Shown here: positions 1 through 9,716 of the stretch, piece by piece
Numbering within the stretch: the first letter of the stretch is position 1
Layout: each line of letters starts with the position of its first letter
From: RBC074 sp964470555
GTDB lineage: Bacteria; Acidobacteriota; Blastocatellia; RBC074
Assembly: GCA_964470555.1 (NCBI GenBank)
Contig: CAYYDG010000002.1
Coordinates: forward strand, 197,159 to 261,158
DNA length: 64,000 nucleotides
Direction: 5' to 3'
Made by a program: the position numbers and the translations under genes
Notes under the pieces: model-generated
The model's input: the letters and a program-made list of their open reading frames with translations, nothing else
What the model was told of the DNA's origin: nothing
The model's database searches: none

Positions 1-1136
1 TGACGGGAATTCGATACACCCCGGCGGCCAATCCGGGCGATGAAAATGGCGTTGCCGAAGCCGTCACGTGCCGGATTCAGGGAGTCCCGGCCACTGTGTT
101 GTATGCCGGGCCGGCTCCGGGATTTGTAGGACTCGATCAGGTCAACGTCATTATTCCGCCGGAACTGGCCGGCTTGGGCAGCGTCAACATCCGTCTGCGC
201 GCCAATAATCGTGATTCGAACACGGTGACGATCAAGCTGGCCGGAAACATTCCGCCGGTGCGCGCTCAGTCAATCACCTTCGGGCAAACGGTGACCGGCG
301 CCTTGACCGCCGACGATCAGGTTCAGGCCGGTTCAGAAGGCAGCACCTTTTTCTTCGACGCTTACAGCTTCACGACAACGACTCCGAACACGACGATTGC
401 CGTGGACCTGCGCTCGAACAACTTCGATGCTGCCGTTCTGCTCTATAACAATGCCAGCGGCACTTTGAGTCTGATTGCCGCGGACGATCAATCCGGCAAT
501 TACGGCAGTTCGGCATCTTCAAACAACAACAACGCCCTGTTGATGACGGTCATCCCCACGCCGGGAAGTTACGCCATTTTCGCCACTTCGTCGGACTTCG
601 AACCGAACGGCATGGGAGCATACACGCTCAGATTGTTGGACAACGTGGCGACGCAGATCGCCTACGGACAGACGATCAACGGCAGCATTACGAATACGGA
701 TTTGCAGACTTCCGCCGGAACTTATCTGGATTTGTATTGGTTCAGCGGAGTTCAAAGCGACAACGCGCGAATCAACATGAATTCCACAGCGTTTGATTCT
801 TTTCTGCTGTTGCACAGCAATGTCGGCGATCCGCGTCTGACCCTGGACGACAACTCTGGCGGAGGGTTGAATGCCCAAATCACTTACCGCCTGACTTCCA
901 CCGGAATTTACATCGCCATCGCCACTCCGCTCGATCCGAACATTACCGGCAATTATTCGATTCAACTGACCAAGCTGGCCAGTCTGGCGGATGATCCTGT
1001 CGCGGCGTTCAGAACCGGATTCGGCTCATTGTTCAAAGCTCCCGGACGCGAAATCTTCGATCATCGTACCGGCCTGAGCGAGCCTGACAAACCCAGTCTG
1101 GAACGATACGGCACGCGCCGCGTAATCGAACGATAA
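1..1136 (+). CDS. C-terminal part of a secreted protein: TIGR03437-like domain followed by two PPC domains (5'-truncated by window edge)
   Basis: The reading frame (third frame) is open from the first bases, so the start lies outside the window. The first visible residues include LYAGPAPGFVGLDQVNV, the signature of the Solibacter-type C-terminal domain (TIGR03437) that Acidobacteriota attach to secreted proteins. Two beta-rich blocks follow, at about nt 285-640 and 650-970. Each opens with a YGQT/FGQT-type strand and contains a DxYxF or DLYWF motif, typical of bacterial pre-peptidase C-terminal (PPC) domains, which fold in the cell envelope or outside the cell. The TIGR03437-like block is normally the last domain, so finding PPC repeats after it is slightly unusual. 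The catalytic or main domain, if any, is upstream and cannot be judged. Confidence 0.75.
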   Translation, partial: TGIRYTPAANPGDENGVAEAVTCRIQGVPATVLYAGPAPGFVGLDQVNVIIPPELAGLGSVNIRLRANNRDSNTVTIKLAGNIPPVRAQSITFGQTVTGALTADDQVQAGSEGSTFFFDAYSFTTTTPNTTIAVDLRSNNFDAAVLLYNNASGTLSLIAADDQSGNYGSSASSNNNNALLMTVIPTPGSYAIFATSSDFEPNGMGAYTLRLLDNVATQIAYGQTINGSITNTDLQTSAGTYLDLYWFSGVQSDNARINMNSTAFDSFLLLHSNVGDPRLTLDDNSGGGLNAQITYRLTSTGIYIAIATPLDPNITGNYSIQLTKLASLADDPVAAFRTGFGSLFKAPGREIFDHRTGLSEPDKPSLERYGTRRVIER

Positions 1137-1178
1137 TCGTTTCAAACTCACCAAACGTCAGATTTGGCGATTGGCAAA

Positions 1179-1216
1179 ACAGGGAAGTCACCTATCAGGT
1201 TACTTCCCTGTTTTTG
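1179..1216 (+). terminator. Rho-independent terminator after the PPC-domain gene
   Basis: A perfect 10-bp stem (1179-1188 pairing with 1202-1211) closes a 13-nt loop and is followed directly by a T run. It lies 42 bp after the stop codon of the upstream gene. It is only about 18 bp before the TTG proposed as start of the next gene, so that gene's promoter is either upstream of or inside this hairpin. Confidence 0.8.
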
Positions 1217-1229
1217 TTGTTGAGATGTC

Positions 1230-2273
1230 TTGTTTTTTTTCGACCTTCATTCGATCATCATCGCGCTTTCACTTCCTGAAAAAACATCAAATGGAGTTTT
1301 CGAATTTCCTGAACCGAGTCGGTACGATCTGGTTTTGATTATTGTATTTATTGTCGGGTGGGCCAGCGTTTTGACTATGGTCGCCCTGGTTTTTGTTTCT
1401 GGAGGAAAATTGATCGTCAAAGCAAAAAGCGCAATGACATCAACACGCTTGATTCCCGCGCTCAGCGGGTTGGTTGTGACATTGTTGGGCTTGATGATTT
1501 GTTATCTTGCGCTGCAACAAGCCGGAATCAAGCCAGGCGATTTCTGGCATGTCGAACTGGATCAGGCAAAATCGTTTTCAGCGTTGGCGACGCTGGGTTT
1601 GGGATTCGTGATTGGATTGCGCCACGCGCTGGACACAGACCATCTGGCCGCCGTTTCGACAATTGTCAGCGAACGTAAACACTGGTTGAGTTCGTTGCTG
1701 GTTGGCGGATTGTGGGGCGTTGGCCATACGGTTTCGCTGCTGATTGCTGGCATTGCCGTCATTTTCATGAATTTGAACATCGAAAAATACGAAAAGCCTC
1801 TGGAATTCTGCGTCGCGTTGATGTTGATCGGTCTGGGAGCGAATGTGCTGTTCAAGCTGGCGCGTGGCGGACGTATTCATTTTCATGAACACGAACACGG
1901 CGGTCATCGCCACACTCACCCGCATCTTCACGACGGCAATCCTGAACCTGACCCGCACACGCATCACGGATTGAAGCTGGGCTTTCGCCCGTTGGTGATT
2001 GGCATGATTCACGGGTTGGCGGGAAGCGCAGGTTTGTTGCTGGTTTTGTTGGCAACGATCAAATCTACTGCGCTGGCGTTTGGCGTCATAGCCATTTTCG
2101 GCATTGGTTCCATCGGCGGGATGATGGTGATGAGTCTGGTGTTGAGTTTGCCTTTGCATCTGACGGCGGATTCATTTACGCGGACGAATCTGGCTGTACG
2201 CGCTCTGGCCGGCGTTTTCAGCCTTGGTTTTGGATTGTTTAAGGCCTATGAATTTGGGCACGAATTGTTTTGA
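1230..2273 (+). CDS. NiCoT/NicO-type nickel/cobalt transporter
   Basis: Predicted integral membrane metal transporter with several hydrophobic segments. The key motif RHALDTDHLAAV fits the HX4DH signature of nickel/cobalt transporters of the NiCoT family, which is needed for metal uptake. Around residues 214-246 there is a cytosolic-type loop extremely rich in His (alternating H with E, G, T), as in RcnA/NicO proteins, where it binds Ni or Co. Direction of transport (uptake or efflux) cannot be decided. The TTG start is chosen because the next in-frame Met lies inside the first membrane segment, but no clear ribosome-binding site is visible. The stop is 11 bp before the next gene's start, so the two may be co-transcribed. 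Confidence 0.8.
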   Translation: MFFFDLHSIIIALSLPEKTSNGVFEFPEPSRYDLVLIIVFIVGWASVLTMVALVFVSGGKLIVKAKSAMTSTRLIPALSGLVVTLLGLMICYLALQQAGIKPGDFWHVELDQAKSFSALATLGLGFVIGLRHALDTDHLAAVSTIVSERKHWLSSLLVGGLWGVGHTVSLLIAGIAVIFMNLNIEKYEKPLEFCVALMLIGLGANVLFKLARGGRIHFHEHEHGGHRHTHPHLHDGNPEPDPHTHHGLKLGFRPLVIGMIHGLAGSAGLLLVLLATIKSTALAFGVIAIFGIGSIGGMMVMSLVLSLPLHLTADSFTRTNLAVRALAGVFSLGFGLFKAYEFGHELF

Positions 2274-2284
2274 AGGAGTCCATT

Positions 2285-3958
2285 GTGAAATTGCTTTTGT
2301 CGGTCTTGATTATTTTGGCGCTGGGATTTTCTGCCTCGCAATCTACGGATAAGTCCGTCACTTTTGTCGAAATTCCTCCATCGAAAAGCGGAATCACCTG
2401 GGTTCACGACAACGGGCGATCCGACGCCCGGCATCTGCCGGAAACCTGCGGCGGCGGCGGATTGTTTTTCGATTTCGACAACGACGGCTGGCTGGATGTG
2501 TATCTGGTCAACAGCGGCCCGTCGGATTTTTATTCTCCCAAAACGCCGATTCGCAACGCGCTGTATCGCAATAATCAGGACGGCACGTTCACCGATGTGA
2601 CCGAAAAAGCCGGAGTCGCCTGCGGCAAGATGGGGCATTTCGGCATGGGAGCGGCGGCAGCGGATTTCGACGGCGACGGCTGGCAGGATTTGTACGTCAC
2701 CAACTACGGCGAAAACGTGCTGTTTCGCAACAACGGCGACGGCACGTTCACCGATGTCACCAAAATTGCCGGAGTCGGCGCGCCGAACTGGTCAACCTGC
2801 GCGACATGGTTCGATTACGACAACGACGGCAAGCTGGACTTGTTCGTCTCCAGCTTTGTGCAGTATAGCGCGACTGGCAGCGTGTTTTGCGGCGACAACA
2901 AACAAGGGCGCCGGTATTACTGCATTCCGCGCGTTTTCAAACCACGCCCCAGCTTTCTCTTTCATAACGACGGGAACGGCAAATTCACCGATGTCAGCAA
3001 AACCTCGGGCATTGCCAACGCGCTGGGCAAATCCTTTGGCGCAGTGGCGACGGATGTCAACAATGATGGCTGGCTGGATTTGTTTGTCGCCAACGACACC
3101 ACGGCCAATCATTTGTTCATCAACAAAGGCAACGGCAAGTTCGAGGAAATAGGACTGGCTTCAGGAGTCGGTTACAGCGACGCTGGAAGTCCGCGTTCGG
3201 GAATGGGCGTGGACGCTGCGGATTATGACGGCGACGGTTGGCAGGATTTGTTCGTCGCCAACATTGACCAGGAACTTTTCAGTCTCTACCGCAATGAAAA
3301 AGACCTGACCTTCACCGATCAGGCGGGCGAAATTGGCCAGGCGACGCGATTGCTGAGCGGTTGGGGATTGAAGTTTTTCGATTACGACAACGACGGCGAC
3401 CCAGACCTGTTTTTGGCCAATGGCCACCCGGACGACATGGTCGAAACCCAGGCTGCGCGGGTGAAATACAAAGAGCCTCTGGTGATGTTTGAAAATCTCA
3501 ACGGCAGATACAAAAACGTCAGCGCGCAATCCGGCGATGTGTTCAAAAAGGATTTTCCGGCGCGCGGCGCTTCCTTCGGAGATTTCGACAATGACGGGTG
3601 GATTGACGTTCTCATCATCAACAACGGCGAAGCCCCGGTTTTACTGCGCAATCAGGGCGGCAGCGGCCACAACTGGATCGGATTGAATCTGGTTGCGGGA
3701 AAAGGCAGCAATCCCGGCGCAGTCGGCGCAATCATCACCTGGACGGCAGGCGGCGTGAAACGTTCGCGCTTGAAAACCAGCGGCGGCAGTTATCTGGCTT
3801 CGCACGATCCGCGCGAAGTTCTGGGACTGGGCAAGGCGACAAAACTGGACAGTCTGGAAATCAAATGGCCCAGCGGCAAAGTGGACAAATTGACAGATTT
3901 GCCAATCAATCAATACATCAAGATTGTCGAAGGCCAGGGACAGGCAGGCAAGAAATGA
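2285..3958 (+). CDS. CRTAC1-like secreted protein (FG-GAP/VCBS repeats plus ASPIC/UnbV domain)
   Basis: Secreted beta-propeller-type protein. The GTG start is chosen because AAGGAG lies six bases upstream and gives a clean signal peptide (MKLLLSVLIILALGFSASQS). About seven Ca-binding-like repeats with the core FDxDNDGWLDL/ADFDGDGWQDLYVTN run from about residue 50 to 440, the hallmark of FG-GAP/VCBS propellers. The last about 100 residues (GHNWIGLNL to the SGGSYLASHDPR region) are an ASPIC/UnbV domain. Such proteins are abundant in Acidobacteriota and Planctomycetota; the function is unknown but adhesion or extracellular binding is usually suggested. A longer TTG start overlapping the previous stop is possible but would spoil the signal peptide. 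A paralogue lies at about 13.3-15.7 kb. Confidence 0.9.
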   Translation: MKLLLSVLIILALGFSASQSTDKSVTFVEIPPSKSGITWVHDNGRSDARHLPETCGGGGLFFDFDNDGWLDVYLVNSGPSDFYSPKTPIRNALYRNNQDGTFTDVTEKAGVACGKMGHFGMGAAAADFDGDGWQDLYVTNYGENVLFRNNGDGTFTDVTKIAGVGAPNWSTCATWFDYDNDGKLDLFVSSFVQYSATGSVFCGDNKQGRRYYCIPRVFKPRPSFLFHNDGNGKFTDVSKTSGIANALGKSFGAVATDVNNDGWLDLFVANDTTANHLFINKGNGKFEEIGLASGVGYSDAGSPRSGMGVDAADYDGDGWQDLFVANIDQELFSLYRNEKDLTFTDQAGEIGQATRLLSGWGLKFFDYDNDGDPDLFLANGHPDDMVETQAARVKYKEPLVMFENLNGRYKNVSAQSGDVFKKDFPARGASFGDFDNDGWIDVLIINNGEAPVLLRNQGGSGHNWIGLNLVAGKGSNPGAVGAIITWTAGGVKRSRLKTSGGSYLASHDPREVLGLGKATKLDSLEIKWPSGKVDKLTDLPINQYIKIVEGQGQAGKK

Positions 3959-3961
3959 CGC

Positions 3962-5341
3962 TCAACGAGCTTTGCCTTGCAGTTCGTGAATGGTCACCAG
4001 ATTGATATAAGTCGGAATGCCGTTTTCCACGCCCACTTTCAACAGAACCTGAAAGTGTTTTGGAGTTTTTCCGCCAGCGCCCGCCTGAGCCAGTCGCTGG
4101 TTGAATTGCGGAAGGTATTGTTTGCCGGTGATGAATTCCGCCGCCGCCGCAGTTCCTTCGCTGTGCAATCCCGCCACCACCATGACCATATCTCGGTTGG
4201 ACAAATTCGGCGCGACGGTAATCAAGGCGTAATCCTGAATCAGTTTTCCCGACTGAGGGTCGAAATCGGCGCGATATTCAGCCTCTTCGCCTGGGCGAGG
4301 ATTCAGGTTCAGCACCGTCACCTGATCGGTGTATACGAAATCTTCGATGGCGGGCAAACTGCTTGACCAATTGTTGACCCACACGCTGCCCAACGCTATG
4401 ACGTTTTGATCCTGCAAGTCTTCGGCGCTGACCGTTCGACTTTGCTTGAGCCTCAAGCTTTTGTCGGCGGTGCGAAACAGATCGGTGATGCGATGAACTC
4501 CGATGGCTTCGCCAATGCCTGTGTAAGTGTCCGTAGTCAATGCCAGTCTGGGATTCGGAATAATGCGAATGATGGATTTGCTCGGCAGTTCGTCGAAAAT
4601 CGCTGTGGATTGCGGCGTCGTAATCGGAAAGGATTTTTTGACTACCGGGTCGGGGTCTGCCGAATTCAAAAACCTGAACACCGGCGGATTGCTCAGCACC
4701 ATCAATGTCGGATCAGAACTGGTCAGAAATCCACCCCAAACCGGCTGAAACATATCCAGCGATTCACGACGCTGGTTTAATTCCTGGCGCAAAGAGAAAT
4801 TGGAATAAGCGAGCGCGGCGCAAAGCATCAAGCCAGCCACTGCGGCCAGATACAGCCAATAATTCCGGCTTGGTCTTATCTCTGGAATCGTCTGCTCGGT
4901 CGCCGCAGGCGAAGCCGGTGTGAATGATGATTCGGTGTTTTCAGCGGTAAGATTTTGAGGCGGCCCGACTCTGACAAAGGTTGGTTCGTAATTTCCTATA
5001 GGGATTTCAATTCGTATGCCGTCATTGGCCCCATCTTTTTGGTAATACCTTTCCAGCTTTTCCCGGACACCGTGAGCGCCGACACGAACAATCGGGTCTG
5101 TCGCCGGGTTATAGGAATTGTCACGGTCGAAAACTTCCCGGCCAATCAGGTACTCGTTCAATTCCGCACCACGACCTGCCAGATGAAAATCACAGATTAA
5201 ACGCAAAAATTTCTGCTTCATTGGGGCGTGAGCAAAGTGCTTGCTCGCCATCACGCGTTCAATCGCCTGCTGGATTTCGTCAGGGCTTACTTTCTCGGAT
5301 GTTTGTAGATTTTCAGGGGCCACTTTTTCGTGAATCGCCAT
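3962..5341 (-). CDS. Membrane-anchored protein with TolB/cyclase-type N-terminal regulatory domain
   Basis: Residues about 20-120 hold a domain with the string NPATDPIVRVGAHGVREKL and RIEIPIGNYEP. This is the same module that precedes TolB-like or adenylate-cyclase-annotated regions in other bacteria and resembles a winged-helix-like DNA/RNA-polymerase interacting unit. One membrane segment follows at about residues 165-185 (YWLYLAAVAGLMLCAALAY), then a roughly 270-residue periplasmic part with no family I recognise. The layout (cytoplasmic regulator-like domain, one membrane pass, periplasmic domain) suggests a transmembrane sensor-regulator, like ToxR-type proteins, but that is inference. 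The gene converges on the CRTAC1-like gene with 3 bp between stops and is divergent from the Oar-like receptor gene. Confidence 0.7.
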   Translation of the reverse strand: MAIHEKVAPENLQTSEKVSPDEIQQAIERVMASKHFAHAPMKQKFLRLICDFHLAGRGAELNEYLIGREVFDRDNSYNPATDPIVRVGAHGVREKLERYYQKDGANDGIRIEIPIGNYEPTFVRVGPPQNLTAENTESSFTPASPAATEQTIPEIRPSRNYWLYLAAVAGLMLCAALAYSNFSLRQELNQRRESLDMFQPVWGGFLTSSDPTLMVLSNPPVFRFLNSADPDPVVKKSFPITTPQSTAIFDELPSKSIIRIIPNPRLALTTDTYTGIGEAIGVHRITDLFRTADKSLRLKQSRTVSAEDLQDQNVIALGSVWVNNWSSSLPAIEDFVYTDQVTVLNLNPRPGEEAEYRADFDPQSGKLIQDYALITVAPNLSNRDMVMVVAGLHSEGTAAAAEFITGKQYLPQFNQRLAQAGAGGKTPKHFQVLLKVGVENGIPTYINLVTIHELQGKAR

Positions 5342-5717
5342 AAGTTGTTGACGGCATTACGTTATTAACCTTGTCTGTAACGGTTAGTAGCCGTAAGTCC
5401 GTTGACTCTGCTTCTGATAGTCGGGTAAAGAGTGTCACATCGAATTGACGACCGTCATTATACTGAAAGTATCTGATTTACCAAGCTTTGCTGAATTTGT
5501 AATACAGCTCTACGAATGCCGGAATCCATTCAGGATTTCGGTTGCGCTAATTCTATAAACCTCAATTAAAGAAGTATGGTTTGAGGCAGTCTATCTGACT
5601 TCCTTTCGCGGCTGTTTTCAGATGTTCAAAATTTCGACGTTGTTGACCGTCCGGCAATGTCAGTTTGTGAACGCAGTGGAACATCGGGAAGGGAAAATTT
5701 TCTGGAGGCTATCCAAA
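5342..5717. promoter_or_regulatory. Divergent intergenic region upstream of the Oar-like receptor gene
   Basis: About 375 bp without a convincing gene, separating the sensor-like gene (minus) from the TonB-dependent receptor gene (plus). It is visibly more AT-rich than the flanks. A TATACT hexamer on the plus strand at 5459-5464 could be a -10 element, but no good -35 is seen 16-18 bp upstream. An open frame runs through the last 96 bp ahead of the receptor's ATG, but the consensus ribosome-binding site at 5704-5708 argues it is leader. No repeat or structured RNA was recognised. Confidence 0.35.
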
Positions 5718-8700
5718 ATGCGAACCCAATTCCAAACAGCCAGAAACATTCTTTGGTTGTGGATATTTGCCTTTCTGGTTTCAACAATGTTTCTATCGCT
5801 AGGTTTTGCTCAAACACTGACGAGCGCAACCCTGCGAGGAACAGTAAAAGATCAGAATGGTGCGGTCGTGGCGAATGCGACTGTCACTTTGACGGCAGAC
5901 GCAACCAAGGCTGAGCGGAAGGTCAAAACCGGCAGCGAAGGGGTGTATGTCATTACTTCGATTCAGCCTGGCGTTTATACGCTCGAAGTTGAAGCGTCCG
6001 GCTTCAAAAAGCACATCAAGGCGGAACTGGTATTCAGCCCGAGTGAAACCAAAGGCGGTGATGTGACGATGGATGTCGGTGCTGCCACTGAAAGTGTGAC
6101 TGTCACGGCTTCTGCCATTGAAGAAATCAAAACTGAAACCGGAGAACGGTCGAATACGATCAAAGCCGCACAGATTGAAAATCTTTCGATCATCAGCCGC
6201 AACAGTATTGAATTGTTGCGAATTTTACCCGGCGTAGTTGCCCCGGATTCTTCTGTATATCAGGTTTCAACTTTTGGCAACGCCCAGCAATATGCTGTCA
6301 ATGGCCAACGTGGGGAAAACAACAATATCAGTGTGGATGGTTCGCGCGTCGTTGATATTGGTTGCAATTGCGGCAGCATCGTCAGCTTGAACAACGATTT
6401 CGTTCAGGAAGTAACTGTGCAATCTAGCAACTTCGCCGCCGAGCATGGGAACAGTGGGGTGCAGATCAGCGGAACGACTAAATCCGGCAGCCGAGAGTTT
6501 CATGGATCTGCATACACATACGTTCGGCATGAGGTTCTAGCGGCGAATGATCGTTTCAGGAATTACGTCAAGGCTCAGGACCCGAATTCATTGGCTGGGC
6601 AGAAACCGCCCGGTCAGTTTTACTACCCGGGTGGAACTTTCAGTGGGCCAATTGCCTTGCCAAAGAAAGTATTTGGCCCGCTGGGTGGGTTCAACAAGGA
6701 TCGGGATAAATTGTTTTTCTTTGTTGGTTTCGAGGTTCAGCGCCAAACGTATGGCGCACCGCCGCGCATCTCCAATGTCCCCACCCTGGCGCAGCGGCAA
6801 GGAAATTTCAGCGGAACAACGGTCAGAATTCCGGCTGGATTTGCCAATGCAGGGCAAGAAGCTCCCAATGGCAATTTGGCTCCTTACATCAATCCGATTG
6901 GCAAAGTGCTGATCAATTTGTATCCGTTACCGAATTCGAACATCCCAGGCCAAAATTACATCTCCAACATCACCCAGACGACACATCGTAAGGATTTCAA
7001 GTCGCGGTTTGATTATAAAGTCAGCGATAAGACCAACCTTTATGTCCGTGTTACCCGCGAGACGCAGGGCGATGTCAACCCTTACGGTATTTGGTGGGGG
7101 CCTTCAACCTTCGAATTGCCTTCTCCCAACGTTCAGGACAATCTTGGTCGTTCGGTGGCTGTAGGCCTTACATCAGTCATTAACCCAACGATGACCAACG
7201 AAGTTGTATTCAGCGGTAGCAAGCTGAAACTAGATAACCAGTATCAAGACCCGGACAAAGTCAGGCTTTCGACGCTTGGGATTGAAAACATCTGGCGGTT
7301 GCCGTTCGACAATACTCGTTTTGGTCGGCAAAGCCCGTTTGTTTCGTTGTCGTTGATTAGCTGGGCGCAGGGCCAATTGTGGTCGCCGGGCACGAACCCG
7401 ATTTTTGCCTGGAACGACAGCTTTTCGATCACCGACAACCTGAGCAAAGTCGCCGGCAGTCACACGCTGAAATTCGGCGCATTGATTGAACAGGGCAACA
7501 AACGCCAGAACTTCCAGGGCGATCCCGATTCGCAAGGGCTGATCGGATTCAATAACTGGAATGGAACCGGAACCGGAAACGATTTCGGCGATTTGCTGGT
7601 TGGTCAACTTACGGATGTGGGACACGGAACACAGCCGCCGATTGGCAACTATCGTTTCTACAACTATGAATTCTACGCTCAGGATTCGTGGAAGGTTAAA
7701 CCGAACTTTACGCTCGAATACGGATTGCGTGCTTCGCACATGACCGTCAACGAAGAGCGCAAGGGCTTTGATATTTTGTTCAGCCCGCAGGCTTATCAAC
7801 GCGGTGCGGGATATTACATCAACGGCGATCCTTTCCGTCCGAACGGCGTTTTGTCAGCCGCGCGCGGTGAAATCCAGAAAGGCGCCATTACTCCTCCGAA
7901 AGTTCTTTGGGGACCGCGTCTGAACATCGCCTGGAGTCCGCTGAAAGACGACAAACTCGTCATTCGTGGCGGCGCGGGCATCTTCTACAACCGAGTACAG
8001 GGCAACTTCCAATACGATGCCACGTTGCGCGCGGCTCCGAATGGAAACGTCGGCGCCACCATCGGGCCGTTCACGACCATTCCGGGAACGAACTTTACGT
8101 TCAATGATCTTGGCGGATTGACGTTGAGCAACATGGGCGCAGTCACATTGCCAAATGGACAAAGAGTATTGGTTGATCCGCTGCGGTTGGCCAGCGGTGG
8201 CGCCCAGATCATTTCCCCCGACCCCAACTCGAATGATTTCCCGACAACTGTGACCACCAGTCTGAGTGTCGCCAATCGGTTGCCGTTCCAGATGGTTTTG
8301 GAAAATGCGTATGTCGGAACCTTCGGTCGCCATCTGGCGGCTCGGTTGCCGATCAACACGGTTCCTTTGGGACGGTTGTTGACTGGCAGCATCGCGGGCG
8401 ATCCGGGCAGCACCATCACCATGTTGGCCAACCCAAATTGCGATCCGGGCGAAATCGGGCCGAACAACACCGTAATTCGCAGAGGCAATTGCCAGATCGT
8501 TCAGCAAACCGGCGTTGCGCTGAATTTGAGCAACCCGTTGCATCGCCAATCGCTGGGTGACGGCATACTGAACAGTTTCCGCCCGTTCCCGGATTTGGGC
8601 GGCGTTCGGTATCAGCAATACACCGGCACGTCGAATTACCATTCATTGCAGACGACGTTGAGCCGTCAAGCGGGCAAGAATCTGCAATTCTTCGCCACCT

Positions 8701-9548
8701 ACACTTTCTCGAAAGTGTTGGGCACGCGCGGCGGAGAATTCAACGATCTCGATCCGCTGGATACGCGCGGTCGTTCGTATGGCGTGTTGGATTATGACCG
8801 CACCCATATTTTCAACCTGTCGTACAACTACAATCTGCCGAATTTATCCCCCAGCAACCACCTTCTCGCCAAAGGATTGTTGAACGGCTGGCAGATGTCC
8901 GGCATTACCACCTGGTCGAGCGGAACTCCGGTCAACCTGCGCTTCACGGGCGATGTTGCCAACCTCGCCGTTGCGGCGTTTGGTTCGGATGCCTTCCAGG
9001 CGGCAGGTTATGCTGCCGGAGCCATCGCTCCGACGTTCAGCAAAAATCCGAATCTGGACGGAAAGAATGTCGGCGACCGCGTTTTGGATTTGAGCGCCAT
9101 CGGCATTCCAGGGTTTGGCACGACTGGCCCGGTGATTTCGCCGTTCTACTTCCGCACGCCGAACCGGCAGAACTGGGACATTTCTCTTTTCAAGAACTTC
9201 AAGATCAGAGAAACCAAGAATCTGCAGTTCCGCGCCGGATTCTTCAATATCTTCAATCAGGCATTTCCGAAGAATATTGATAACCAGAACGCCAGCAACA
9301 GCGACATTTACCTGACGCTGGAAACGGTTTGTCGCCGCACGGCGGTCAACCGGCCTCTGGTGTTGGCCGATGGAACTATCACATCGTTTACTCAGACATT
9401 CCCCAACGGACTTGGCGGAACGCAGGATAACAAGTGTGATCCGGCAGGCGGCTTTGATTTCACAGACGCCACCAAGGCTAATTTCGGCAGAATTACGACG
9501 AAACGCGGCCAGCGCGTCGTTGAACTGGCTCTGAAATTCACCTTCTAA
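5718..9548 (+). CDS. Oar-like TonB-dependent receptor with carboxypeptidase-regulatory-like N-terminus
   Basis: Very large outer-membrane receptor (about 1276 residues). The ATG is chosen because GGAGG lies nine bases upstream and the signal peptide follows (LWLWIFAFLVSTMFLSLGFAQ region). After cleavage comes a CarboxypepD_reg-like domain (TLRGTVKDQNGAVVANATV), then a plug domain region (NAQQYAVNGQRGENNNISVDG), then a long beta-barrel with many alternating aromatic strands ending in VELALKFTF, a typical C-terminal aromatic outer-membrane signal. This architecture belongs to the Oar/OmpA-related TonB receptors expanded in Acidobacteriota, usually thought to import polysaccharide fragments or other large nutrients. 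The substrate cannot be told. A second copy of the same class lies at 27.3-30.8 kb. Confidence 0.9.
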   Translation: MRTQFQTARNILWLWIFAFLVSTMFLSLGFAQTLTSATLRGTVKDQNGAVVANATVTLTADATKAERKVKTGSEGVYVITSIQPGVYTLEVEASGFKKHIKAELVFSPSETKGGDVTMDVGAATESVTVTASAIEEIKTETGERSNTIKAAQIENLSIISRNSIELLRILPGVVAPDSSVYQVSTFGNAQQYAVNGQRGENNNISVDGSRVVDIGCNCGSIVSLNNDFVQEVTVQSSNFAAEHGNSGVQISGTTKSGSREFHGSAYTYVRHEVLAANDRFRNYVKAQDPNSLAGQKPPGQFYYPGGTFSGPIALPKKVFGPLGGFNKDRDKLFFFVGFEVQRQTYGAPPRISNVPTLAQRQGNFSGTTVRIPAGFANAGQEAPNGNLAPYINPIGKVLINLYPLPNSNIPGQNYISNITQTTHRKDFKSRFDYKVSDKTNLYVRVTRETQGDVNPYGIWWGPSTFELPSPNVQDNLGRSVAVGLTSVINPTMTNEVVFSGSKLKLDNQYQDPDKVRLSTLGIENIWRLPFDNTRFGRQSPFVSLSLISWAQGQLWSPGTNPIFAWNDSFSITDNLSKVAGSHTLKFGALIEQGNKRQNFQGDPDSQGLIGFNNWNGTGTGNDFGDLLVGQLTDVGHGTQPPIGNYRFYNYEFYAQDSWKVKPNFTLEYGLRASHMTVNEERKGFDILFSPQAYQRGAGYYINGDPFRPNGVLSAARGEIQKGAITPPKVLWGPRLNIAWSPLKDDKLVIRGGAGIFYNRVQGNFQYDATLRAAPNGNVGATIGPFTTIPGTNFTFNDLGGLTLSNMGAVTLPNGQRVLVDPLRLASGGAQIISPDPNSNDFPTTVTTSLSVANRLPFQMVLENAYVGTFGRHLAARLPINTVPLGRLLTGSIAGDPGSTITMLANPNCDPGEIGPNNTVIRRGNCQIVQQTGVALNLSNPLHRQSLGDGILNSFRPFPDLGGVRYQQYTGTSNYHSLQTTLSRQAGKNLQFFATYTFSKVLGTRGGEFNDLDPLDTRGRSYGVLDYDRTHIFNLSYNYNLPNLSPSNHLLAKGLLNGWQMSGITTWSSGTPVNLRFTGDVANLAVAAFGSDAFQAAGYAAGAIAPTFSKNPNLDGKNVGDRVLDLSAIGIPGFGTTGPVISPFYFRTPNRQNWDISLFKNFKIRETKNLQFRAGFFNIFNQAFPKNIDNQNASNSDIYLTLETVCRRTAVNRPLVLADGTITSFTQTFPNGLGGTQDNKCDPAGGFDFTDATKANFGRITTKRGQRVVELALKFTF

Positions 9549-9574
9549 CGCTGTTCATTTCGATGAACCGATTC

Positions 9575-9621
9575 TTGGCGTCGGGAAGATTGAGCGATCA
9601 AACTTCTCGACGCCAATTTTT
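9575..9621 (+). terminator. Rho-independent terminator after the Oar-like receptor
   Basis: A 14-bp inverted repeat (9575-9588 with 9603-9616, one G-T pair) closes a 14-nt loop and is followed by five T. It starts 27 bp after the receptor stop, so the receptor is probably a single-gene transcript and the TPR/cytochrome operon starts anew. Confidence 0.8.
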
Positions 9622-9716
9622 CATTTGCCGCGAGGTAGAGTGGCGTGAGTTCGGCTGGTATACTTTGCGCGTTTATCGAAACCACTCAACAGGCAAACCC
9701 AGATAGTTTGTAGCTT

